From: Elusimicrobiota bacterium
GTDB lineage: Bacteria; Elusimicrobiota; Elusimicrobia; UBA1565; UBA9628
Reading direction: 5' to 3'
Length of the DNA stretch: 5,305 nucleotides
NCBI GenBank assembly: GCA_023249695.1
Contig: JAHFCD010000007.1
Span: 1 to 5,305 of the forward strand
In this document: one piece after another, positions 1 through 5,305 of the stretch
How positions within the stretch are numbered: the stretch's first letter is position 1
Layout: each line of letters begins with the position of its first letter
Program-made: the position numbers and the translations under genes
The notes under the pieces: generated by a model
What the model was told of the DNA's origin: nothing
Database searches by the model: none
The model's input: the letters and a program-made list of their open reading frames with translations, nothing else

Positions 1-221
1 TACGTTGCGTTGCCGATCGTCGTGCTGAAGCTGACGGCGTTGTAGTTGGACCCGCCGTAGAAATAGACGCCGTAGTTGCCGCCCATGAAACTGTCATGCG
101 CCAGGATGTTCGACCGGGCCGTGTTGAGCTGAGCGCCGGGGCCTACCGACGCGATCATGGTGCTGAAGCTGACGCTGTTGTCGTCGGAACCGAGATCCAG
201 CCAAAGCGCCGTCCGCGGACC
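1..221 (-). CDS. Continuation of the same beta-helix protein in the -1 frame after a frameshift (3' end beyond the left edge)
   Basis: From the codon GGT at 221-219 to the left edge this frame has no stop. It encodes repeat sequence of the same family: GSDDNSVSFSTMIA, then FMGGNYGVYFYGGSNYNAVSF, then STTIG. These match the consensus GADYNxISLSTMIG and WGGxxGxxLxxGSDYN of the main frame. The segment is too short and too typical of the interior to be a gene of its own, and it has no start codon or ribosome binding site of its own. Adding one G to the GGG run at 222-220 joins it to the longer frame as CYLRGPRTALWLDLGSDDN, which restores the exact spacing from the Tyr of one coil to the GSDDN of the next. 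It is best read as the C-terminal continuation of the one large gene, cut off by the window. Confidence 0.8.
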
Positions 222-3200
222 CGCAGATAGCAATTCGCGACGGTGTTGGAATCGGACGCGAGCATCCATAGGCCGTACGGATTAACGCCGGTCTTCGCGA
301 TCATGGTGCTGAAGCTGAAGGTGTTGTACTCCGAGCCGGCGGTCAACCGGACGCCGCTGCCTCCGCCCCAGGCACTGCTCTGCGTGACCGTGTTCGTGCC
401 CGCGTTCGAGAGGAAGATGCCGCTGCCGTTGAGGCTGCTGTTGCTCGCGAAGGAGACCGTGAAGGCGCTGTTCCGAGCGTGATCGAGATAAACGGCGTAG
501 CGGGTCTCCGAGTTATTCACCGCGGTGCTGTAGCCGATCGTCGTCATCGTCGAGCCGTCGAGCCAGACGGCGTGCGCGTTCCAGACCGTCACCGAGCTGT
601 AGCTGATCGCGCTCCAGGAGCTGATCCGCACGCCGGCCTCGTAGATCCCCAGGCTTCCGTTCGTGCTCACGGCGACGCTCGACAAAGTGACGTAGCCCGA
701 GGACGACCATATGCCGTAGGGGATGCTCTGATCGGCCAGCACGGAGAGCCCCTGGATGTTGACGGAGGCGTTGGCGATCAGGAACGCCGCCGTCGAGGCC
801 GCGGGGGGGCTGACGACCGGCGCGAAGCCCGGCGCCGCCAGGATCGTGATCGACGAGCCGTTATTGACGAAGTTGCGCACCGTCACCTGCTCGGCGTAGG
901 TCGCGCCGTCGCGGATGACCACGCAGGAGTGGCCGGTCAAGGATACCGGCAGCGCGTCGACGCCCGCCTGGATCGTCGTGAAGACGCGGCCCGCGCCGAC
1001 GTTGCTGGCCACCACGCAGCCGGGATAGGCTTCATAGCCCTGCCAATCCACCAGAGAGGCTGGGTCGTTCTCATAGGCCGGGCCGGCGCGCGAGCCGAAG
1101 GACGCGTTCATCGTGAGCCGGGACGCTCCGTCAAGCGCCGCGGCCGAGACGTTGGTCCCGAGATTCGCGCTCTCGAAATTGGCGAGCGTGATGGTGGCGA
1201 CGAAGGTCCCGCCCAGGAAGTGCACCGCGGTCGCGCCCTGAGCCAGCGCGCGGAACGTGATCGAGTCGACCGCGAGGCTGAACAACGCGCCCTGCGCCAC
1301 AATTTCGATGCCGCGCGCCGCGCCCGTGAAGGTCACGCTGCCCAAGGAAACGACTCCGACGTTGCCCTCGCCCAGCGCCAGGCCGCGGCCCAGCGAAGGC
1401 GCCGTCAAGGTGCTGCTCGAGAGGGCCAGGCCCACGGAGCCGGTGGACAGCACCAGCGCGGAGCCGGTCGTGCTCGTCGCCACGAAGACCGAGCGGCTGA
1501 TCATCGTGCCCGTCGAGCCCGAGATCACCGCGGCGGTCGAGCCCTGAACATAGGAGTCGGCGATCGTGTTCGACGCGGCGCCGAGAAGATAAAGGCCCGG
1601 ATCGTTGGCGTTGTCGCTGGCGATGGTGCTGAAGCCGATGATGTTGTAATCGGCGCCGAGGTCCAGCAAGGCGCCGCCGCGGCCGCCCCACATCGAGCTG
1701 AGCGTCACCACGTTCGAGTCGGAGTTCGTGGCATAGAGCCCGTAGGCCGCGCTGCCGATCATGGTGCTGAGGGTGATGGCGTTGCATTCGGAGCCGGACG
1801 TCAGGAAGGCGCCGCGGTCTCCACCCTGAATGTAGCTCTGCGTCACGGTGTTCGAATCGCCGCCTTGGGCGAACAAGCCGTTGGACGTATTTCCGATCAT
1901 CGTGCTGAGGCTGATGACGGTGTACTCGACGCTGCTGAACAGGCGGACGCCGATGAGGCCGCCCCACATGTGGCTCTGGGTCACGCTGTTTGAATCGGAA
2001 TTCTGGATATTGATGCCGTAGGAAGCGAGCCCGATCATGGTGCTGAGGCTGATGGCGCTGTAATCGGCGCCGCCCAGGAAGCTCGCGCCTCGAGATCCGC
2101 CCCACATGTAGCTTTGCGTCACGGTGTTCGAATCGGAGCCTTGGGCGTGAAAGCCATAGGTCGAATTGCCGGTCATGGTGCTGAGGCTGATGGCGTTGTA
2201 ATCGGAACCGTTCTGCAGATTAACGCCATAGGTCGCGCCCCAAAGGAAGCTTTGCGTCACCGTGTTCGTGTCCGAGCCCGAGGAGTAGAAAGCCACGCCA
2301 AAGGAGTTGCTCGCGACGATCGTCGTGAACGCGTTGTTGGCGCCGCCATCGAGGAAGAGGGCATGGGCTCCGTTCGACCGATTGAGCGCCGTGCTGAAGC
2401 TGACCGTCGTGCGCGTGGACCCGTCGAGCCAGAAGCCGTGCGCGCCCCAGACGGAGACCGAGCTGTAGCTGATCGCGCTCCAGGAGCTGATGCGCACGCC
2501 CGCGGTGTAGATGCCCAGGCTCCCGTTCGTGCTCACCGAGACGCTCGACAGGTCGACGTAGGCCGAGGACGCCCACACGCCGTAGGGGACGCTCTGGTCG
2601 ATCACCACGGCGATGCCTTGTATGCTGACCGAGGCGTTGGCGATCAGGAACGCCGCCGTCGACTGCGCCGGGGGGGAGACCACCGGGGTCAGGCCCGACG
2701 CCGGGTCCGCCATGATCGTGAGCGACGAGCCGTTATTGACGAAATTGCGCACGGTCACCTGCTCGGCGTAGGTCCGGCCGTCCTGGATGATCACGCAGGT
2801 GTGGCCGGTCAAAGTGCCCGGAAGAGCGGCCAGCGCCGCCGAAATCGTCGCGTACGGCTTGCCGATGCCGACGTTATTGGTGGCCACGCAGCCCGGATAC
2901 GGCTCGTAGCCCGACCAGTACACCAGGCCCGCGGGGTCGTTCTCGTAATCCGGGCCCGCGCGGACGCCGAACTGCGCGTTCATCGTGACGCGCGACGCCG
3001 CGTCGAGCGCCGCGGCCGAGACGTTGGCCCCGACGCTCGCGTCCTCGAAGTTGGCGAGGGTGAAGGTCGCGACGAAGGTCCCGCCGAGGAAGTGCACCGC
3101 CGTCGCTCCCGAAGCGAGGCCCCGGAAGGTGATCGAATCGACCGCGAGGCTGAACAGCGCGCCCTGCGTCGAGATCTCGATGCCGCGCGCCGCGCCCGTG

Positions 3201-5305
3201 AAGGTCACGCTGCCCAGGCTCACCAGACCCACGCTGCCGTAGTTCAGCGCCAAGCCCCGGCCCGAGGAGGGGGCGCGCAGCGTGCTGGTCGTGATCGTCA
3301 GGTTCACGCTGCCGCCCGCCAGAGCCAACGCCGAGCCGATCGAGCTCGTGGCCGCCAGCACGGAGCCGCCGAAGCTCGTCCCGGTCGAGAAGTTGACGAA
3401 CGCGGCCGTCGAGCCCTGGATGTAGGAGTCGTACACGGCCACCGTCTCGGCGGCGACCAGGAAGAGGCCGTAATCGCCCGCGGTCATCGTCGTCCGGCTG
3501 ACGGTGTCGCGCACGCCGTAGATCTGGAGCGCGGTGCCGTTGGGGTTGCGGATCGAGGAGTCCGAGATGTCGCTGAAGTTGGCGTTGTCGAACAGTAGGC
3601 CGTAATAGCCGGAGGTCACGCTCACGAAGGTGCTCTGCCGGATCGCGCTGAAGTTGGACGCGTTGGAGACGTAACCGCCGGAGCCGCCCAGGCTTTGCGC
3701 GTAGACCAACTGGATCGTGTTGTTGGTCGCGGCGTCGAGGAAGAGCGCCGTGCGGTTCGTCGCGGTCGCGGCCAAGGTGCTCAGGCTGACCGTGTTGTAG
3801 TCCGACCCCGCCGCCAGGTACAGCGCGTTGCCCTGGCCGCCGAAGACCATGTTCCCGGTCAGGGTGTTGCTGTCGGAGCCGAGGAGGTAAAGCGCCGAGG
3901 CGGCGACCCCATCGGCGACGACCGTGCTCTGGCTGATCGTGTTATAGTGGGAGCCGGTATCCAGCGTCGCCGCGGAGCCGGCCGGGTTGGCGAGATAGCT
4001 TTGCGTAATCGTGCAGGAGGAGGCGCCGGAGAGGTACAGCGCGGCGAACGACGCGCTGTTGGTCTGGATCGTGCTGCGGCCGACCGTGTCCATCCGCGCC
4101 GAAGCGTCCAGCCACAGGCCGTACGCGTTCCACGCCGTGATCGTGCTGGAGTCGATAGTGGTCCACGAGCTGACCCGAACGGCGGCGGCGTAGATTCCCA
4201 GGCCGCCGCTGGTGCTCACGGAGACGCGCGTCAGGCTCGCGTACCCCGAGGACGCCCACACGCCGTAGGGGACGTCTTGGGCTACCACGACGTCGATGCC
4301 TTGGATGTTGACCGAGGCGTTCGCGATCAGGAACGCCGCCGTGGACAGCGCGGGAGGTGAAACGACGGGCCTCAGCCCGGAGTCAGGGTCGGCGAAGATC
4401 GTGATCGACGAGCCGTTGTTGGTGAAGCCCGCCACCGTCACCTGCTCGGCGTAGGTCGCGCCGTCGCGGATGACGACGCACGAGTGGCCGGTCAAGGTCG
4501 TCGGCAGCGCCGCGAGGCCCAACGTGATCGTGGGATACGCCTGCCCCGCGCCGACGTTCCGGGCCGTCGCGCAGCCCGGATACCCGTCCTCCCAGTCGAC
4601 CACGCCCACGGGGTCGTCTTCGTAGGCCGTTCCGCGCTTGCCTCCCGACTCAGAACGCATCGCGATGCGCGAGGTCGCCGCCAGCGGGCTGGCGTTGACG
4701 TTCGCCCCGATATTGGCGTCGGCGAAGCTGACATACGCGAAGGTCGAGATGAAGTCCCCGCCCGTGAAATCGATCGCCGTGGCGCCGGCCGTCAGGCCGC
4801 CGGAAAAGATCATGCTCGAGATCGAGAGGTTCCCGTCGCAGGTCATTGCGCCGCAGCTCATCGCTCCGAGCGAGACGCCCCGGCTTCCGCCGCTCACCGT
4901 GTTGCTCGTCAGCGCGATCAGGCCCGAGTTGCCCCGGTCCAGGTAAATTCCCATGCCCGTGGCGCCGCCCCGGACGGTCGAAGTCGTCAGGGTGAAGTTG
5001 ACGCTGCCGTCGCCGAGGGCCAGGGCGCTGCCGGCCGTGTTGGTGGCCGCCAGCATCGAGGCCGAGATCGCCGTTCCCGTCGAGCCCGAGACGAAGGCGG
5101 CCGTCGTGCCTTGGATGTAGCTGTTGAAGACGGCGTTGCTGGAAGACGCCATGACATAAAGGCCGTACCGGTTCGCGGAGTTGGAGATCATCGTGCTGAA
5201 GCTGATGGTGTTGTAGTTGGCGCCGGCATCCAAGGCGGCGGCATGGCTCACGCTCAGGATGGAGGAGCGCGTCACCGTGTTTCGGAGGGCGGTGAAGAGG
5301 GCGAG
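155..5305 (-). CDS. Giant right-handed parallel beta-helix repeat protein, internal part (open at its 5' end, frameshifted near its left end)
   Basis: The frame is open from the right edge to a TGA at 157-155, about 1716 residues (numbered here from the window edge). The first possible start, GTG at 5275-5273, is probably not the true one: the ten codons before it are in frame, and the sequence across it (RNTVTRSS) fits the repeat motif SDSNTVTQSY, so the true start lies beyond 5305. No signal peptide is therefore visible. The protein is an array of beta-helix coils of about 23 residues with regular Asn (SDSNTV, ADYNxIS), as in PbH1 / pectate-lyase-like proteins with Asn ladders. Caps lie at residues 242-412, 803-972 and 1427-1594, and exit blocks at 62-241, 627-802 and 1251-1426. 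Each cap starts like the first coil of pectinesterase-type helices (YxTI...ALP, then CVVIxDGxTYxEQVTV). I see no conserved acidic or basic catalytic set. The last 22 or so residues (RVRGRRFGW...) leave the repeat pattern and are read out of frame. Function is unknown; a secreted or surface adhesin or carbohydrate-binding role is inference. Confidence 0.9.
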   Translation of the reverse strand, partial: LALFTALRNTVTRSSILSVSHAAALDAGANYNTISFSTMISNSANRYGLYVMASSSNAVFNSYIQGTTAAFVSGSTGTAISASMLAATNTAGSALALGDGSVNFTLTTSTVRGGATGMGIYLDRGNSGLIALTSNTVSGGSRGVSLGAMSCGAMTCDGNLSISSMIFSGGLTAGATAIDFTGGDFISTFAYVSFADANIGANVNASPLAATSRIAMRSESGGKRGTAYEDDPVGVVDWEDGYPGCATARNVGAGQAYPTITLGLAALPTTLTGHSCVVIRDGATYAEQVTVAGFTNNGSSITIFADPDSGLRPVVSPPALSTAAFLIANASVNIQGIDVVVAQDVPYGVWASSGYASLTRVSVSTSGGLGIYAAAVRVSSWTTIDSSTITAWNAYGLWLDASARMDTVGRSTIQTNSASFAALYLSGASSCTITQSYLANPAGSAATLDTGSHYNTISQSTVVADGVAASALYLLGSDSNTLTGNMVFGGQGNALYLAAGSDYNTVSLSTLAATATNRTALFLDAATNNTIQLVYAQSLGGSGGYVSNASNFSAIRQSTFVSVTSGYYGLLFDNANFSDISDSSIRNPNGTALQIYGVRDTVSRTTMTAGDYGLFLVAAETVAVYDSYIQGSTAAFVNFSTGTSFGGSVLAATSSIGSALALAGGSVNLTITTSTLRAPSSGRGLALNYGSVGLVSLGSVTFTGAARGIEISTQGALFSLAVDSITFRGLASGATAVHFLGGTFVATFTLANFEDASVGANVSAAALDAASRVTMNAQFGVRAGPDYENDPAGLVYWSGYEPYPGCVATNNVGIGKPYATISAALAALPGTLTGHTCVIIQDGRTYAEQVTVRNFVNNGSSLTIMADPASGLTPVVSPPAQSTAAFLIANASVSIQGIAVVIDQSVPYGVWASSAYVDLSSVSVSTNGSLGIYTAGVRISSWSAISYSSVSVWGAHGFWLDGSTRTTVSFSTALNRSNGAHALFLDGGANNAFTTIVASNSFGVAFYSSGSDTNTVTQSFLWGATYGVNLQNGSDYNAISLSTMTGNSTYGFHAQGSDSNTVTQSYMWGGSRGASFLGGADYSAISLSTMIGLASYGINIQNSDSNSVTQSHMWGGLIGVRLFSSVEYTVISLSTMIGNTSNGLFAQGGDSNTVTQSYIQGGDRGAFLTSGSECNAITLSTMIGSAAYGLYATNSDSNVVTLSSMWGGRGGALLDLGADYNIIGFSTIASDNANDPGLYLLGAASNTIADSYVQGSTAAVISGSTGTMISRSVFVATSTTGSALVLSTGSVGLALSSSTLTAPSLGRGLALGEGNVGVVSLGSVTFTGAARGIEIVAQGALFSLAVDSITFRALAQGATAVHFLGGTFVATITLANFESANLGTNVSAAALDGASRLTMNASFGSRAGPAYENDPASLVDWQGYEAYPGCVVASNVGAGRVFTTIQAGVDALPVSLTGHSCVVIRDGATYAEQVTVRNFVNNGSSITILAAPGFAPVVSPPAASTAAFLIANASVNIQGLSVLADQSIPYGIWSSSGYVTLSSVAVSTNGSLGIYEAGVRISSWSAISYSSVTVWNAHAVWLDGSTMTTIGYSTAVNNSETRYAVYLDHARNSAFTVSFASNSSLNGSGIFLSNAGTNTVTQSSAWGGGSGVRLTAGSEYNTFSFSTMIAKTGVNPYGLWMLASDSNTVANCYLRVRGRRFGWISVPTTTASASAP
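220..222 (-). other. Probable single-base deletion (frameshift) in a G run
   Basis: On the minus strand the sequence reads TATCTGCGGGTCCGCGG. To the right the repeat is encoded in the main frame (SDSNTVANCYLR); to the left it is encoded one frame back (RTALWLDLGSDDN). One more G in the run (GGG to GGGG) joins the two with the same residue count between the Tyr and the GSDD/GADY motif as in the regular 46-residue units. The exact base could lie a few positions either side. The site has no standard X XXY YYZ slippery heptamer, so programmed frameshifting is unlikely. A sequencing or assembly error, or a real mutation, are the main choices. Confidence 0.75.
524..1027 (-). repeat. Beta-helix cap domain, module 3
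   Basis: 168 residues starting YPGC. It has NVGAGRVFTTIQAGVDALP, TGHSCVVIRDGATYAEQVTV, RNFVNNGSSITI, STAAFLIANASVNIQGL, PYGIWSSSGY and RISSWSAISYSSVTVWNAH. It is two residues shorter than module 2 after SSITI (LAAPGFAP against MADPASGLTP). The Cys codons lie at 1016-1018 and 923-925. It shares one near-identical DNA stretch with module 1 and another with module 2. Confidence 0.8.
1028..1555 (-). repeat. Exit block, copy C (end of module 2)
   Basis: 176 residues from SYVQGSTAAVISGSTGT to the linker GPAYENDPASLVDWQGYEA, with no length change relative to copy B. Long stretches are the same protein sequence (GSVTFTGAARGIEI, GALFSLAVDSITFR, GATAVHFLGGTFVAT). The DNA under them differs at scattered positions, for example around 1255-1300 against 3127-3172. 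Confidence 0.82.
1556..2389 (-). repeat. Variable coil region, module 2
   Basis: 278 residues between the module 2 cap and exit block C, against 214 in module 1. It holds a short lead-in (NGAHALFLDGGANNAFTTI), the exact 138 bp array at 1616-2305, and one slightly longer final coil (DNANDPGLYLLGAASNTIA) leading into SYVQGSTAA. Almost the entire 63-residue difference in length between modules 1 and 2 lies in this region. Confidence 0.75.
1616..2305 (-). repeat. Tandem array: five head-to-tail units of 138 bp (46 residues, two beta-helix coils each)
   Basis: Units lie at 2305-2168, 2167-2030, 2029-1892, 1891-1754 and 1753-1616. The codon aligned with the Tyr of TQSY is at 2246, 2108, 1970, 1832 and 1694 (lowest base), exactly 138 nt apart with no indels. 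The consensus unit is an odd coil, xxxYGxxxxxSDSNTVTQSYMW, followed by an even coil, GGxRGxxLxxGADYNxISLSTMIG. The odd and even coils differ, so the true unit is two coils and not one. On the plus strand the DNA shows as repeated 'atcatggtgctgaggctgat' and 'cccacatgtagctttgcgtc' blocks. Confidence 0.9.
2390..2899 (-). repeat. Beta-helix cap domain, module 2
   Basis: 170 residues starting YPGC. It has NVGIGKPYATISAALAALP, TGHTCVIIQDGRTYAEQVTV, RNFVNNGSSLTI, STAAFLIANASVSIQGI, PYGVWASSAY and RISSWSAISYSSVSVWGAH. The Cys codons lie at 2888-2890 and 2795-2797. The second half is close to module 3 at DNA level, while the strand around TGHTCVIIQDG is the odd one out of the three caps. Confidence 0.8.
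2900..3427 (-). repeat. Exit block, copy B (end of module 1)
   Basis: 176 residues from SYIQGSTAAFVNFSTGT to the linker GPDYENDPAGLVYWSGYEP. It is very similar to copy C in both protein and DNA: both share GSVTFTGAARGIEI, GALFSLAVDSITFR, GATAVHFLGGTFVAT and NVSAAALD. The distance from the Tyr of SYIQG to the Cys of the following cap is 534 nt in copies B and C but 546 nt in copy A. The nucleotide similarity points to a recent duplication of this unit. Confidence 0.82.
3428..4069 (-). repeat. Variable coil region, module 1 (degenerate two-coil repeats)
   Basis: There are 214 residues of degenerate coils between the cap and exit block B. Recognisable coil motifs include SSCTITQSYLANPAG, GSHYNTISQSTVV, GSDSNTLTGNMVFGG, GSDYNTVSLSTLA, NNTIQLV and NFSDISDSSIRNP. 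Spacing is irregular: about 49 residues separate the SDSNTL and TNNTIQ motifs, rather than 46. Nucleotide identity between coils is much lower than in the module 2 array, which suggests an older set of duplications. Confidence 0.7.
4070..4582 (-). repeat. Beta-helix cap domain, module 1
   Basis: This 171-residue block starts YPGC and runs through NVGAGQAYPTITLGLAALP, TGHSCVVIRDGATYAEQVTV, VVSPPALSTAAFLIANASV, NIQGI, PYGVWASSGY and RVSSW to GRST. The order of an aromatic-TI-alanine start, a hydrophobic strand with DG, and Y-x-EQVTV resembles the first coils of pectinesterase and other pectate-lyase-fold proteins (known pattern; assignment is inference). The two Cys (codons at 4571-4573 and 4478-4480) are 31 residues apart, as in the other two caps. 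Confidence 0.8.
4583..5122 (-). repeat. Exit block, copy A (end of the module preceding module 1)
   Basis: About 180 residues that begin SYIQGTTAAFVSGSTGT, pass through three or so coils (SALALGDGSVNFTLTTSTV, GSRGVSLG), and end in the non-helical linker GTAYEDDPVGVVDWEDG before the next cap. It aligns over its length with copies B and C but is the most divergent. It carries a C-x4-C pair (SCGAMTC; codons at 4853-4855 and 4838-4840) and reads ATAIDFTGGDFISTF where the others read ATAVHFLGGTFVAT. It probably closes one beta-helix and links to the next. Confidence 0.8.

Larger units (their letters stand above)
1..523 (-). repeat. Variable coil region, module 3 (incomplete, spans the frameshift)
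   Basis: The coils continue from the module 3 cap: SGIFLSNAGTNTVTQSSAWG, GSEYNTFSFSTMIA, YGLWMLASDSNTVANCYLR, then across the frameshift GSDDNSVSFSTMIA, ILAHDSFMGGNYGVYFYGG and SNYNAVSFSTTIG. Unit spacing is 47-49 residues where it can be measured, longer than the 46 of the module 2 array. The plus-strand motif 'gtgctgaagctga' recurs near 22, 160 and 304. No stop common to the reconstructed frame is seen before the left edge, so the module continues outside the window. Confidence 0.75.

Noticed and set aside
205..235. Programmed -1 ribosomal frameshift site
   Set aside because: Reading would need a -1 slip at CTG CGG GTC, but there is no X XXY YYZ heptamer there, and I saw no convincing downstream stem or pseudoknot. 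A one-base indel is simpler.
803..809. Seven-G run on the plus strand (also at 2670-2676) as a second frameshift point
   Set aside because: The protein reads cleanly through both (VVSPPA in each cap) and stays in register with module 1, so no indel is indicated.
479..1993. Long plus-strand open frame of 504 codons
   Set aside because: Its translation is Arg-, Ala-, Gly- and Asp-rich without any domain (strings such as RRQDRDRRAVIDE). It lies entirely opposite the repeat gene, whose GC-rich codons keep the opposite strand free of stops. Repeats in the sense gene are mirrored in it.
1131..2105. Minus-strand open frame of 324 codons in another frame over the 138 bp array
   Set aside because: It is a frame-shifted reading of the same tandem repeat, rich in Arg, His and Gln (for example HHPQHHDRQ). 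The main frame has the coherent beta-helix pattern.
1616..2305. CRISPR array or non-coding satellite
   Set aside because: The period of 138 is a multiple of three, the whole unit is conserved rather than split into repeat and spacer, and it is translated without a stop as two beta-helix coils.
2114..3598. Long plus-strand open frame of 494 codons, and the similar one at 3695-4360
   Set aside because: They have the same low-complexity Arg-rich character, and they resemble the 479-1993 frame only because the sense modules underneath are repeats. They are antisense shadows.

Overview
The whole 5.3 kb window lies inside one very large minus-strand gene for a repetitive right-handed parallel beta-helix (PbH1 / pectate-lyase-like) protein. 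No other gene, RNA gene, mobile element, CRISPR array, promoter or terminator is supported. The DNA is GC-rich (roughly 60-65% by eye). The protein is built from Ser, Thr, Gly, Ala and Asn with almost no Lys, as is usual for a secreted or surface protein. Such giant beta-helix proteins with recurring 'GPAYENDP..LVDW' linkers and 'SDSNTVTQSY' coils resemble, from memory, proteins of Elusimicrobiota genomes. That taxonomic hint is weak and rests on no search.

The gene reads from the right edge to the left edge and both ends lie outside the window. At the right, the in-frame codons upstream of the first possible start (GTG at 5275) still encode a repeat unit, so that GTG is internal. At the left, the main frame stops at 155. 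However, the repeat continues without loss of register in the -1 frame from about position 221 to position 1, so a single missing base in the GGG run at 222-220 (minus strand) explains the stop. Whether this is a sequencing error or a real inactivating mutation cannot be told from the window.

Layout from the N-terminal side (right) to the C-terminal side (left): the end of a first module (5305-4583) with its exit block; module 1 (4582-2900) with cap, centre and exit block; module 2 (2899-1028) with cap, centre carrying an exact 5 x 138 bp tandem array, and exit block; and module 3 (1027-1) with cap and the start of its centre, interrupted by the frameshift. Caps (168-171 residues) and exit blocks (176-180 residues) are nearly constant in length. 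Almost all length variation lies in the centre (214 against 278 residues). The protein therefore looks like a string of separate beta-helices, each restarted by a pectinesterase-like first coil. Likely roles are adhesion, carbohydrate binding or a surface fibre, but no catalytic site can be pointed to.
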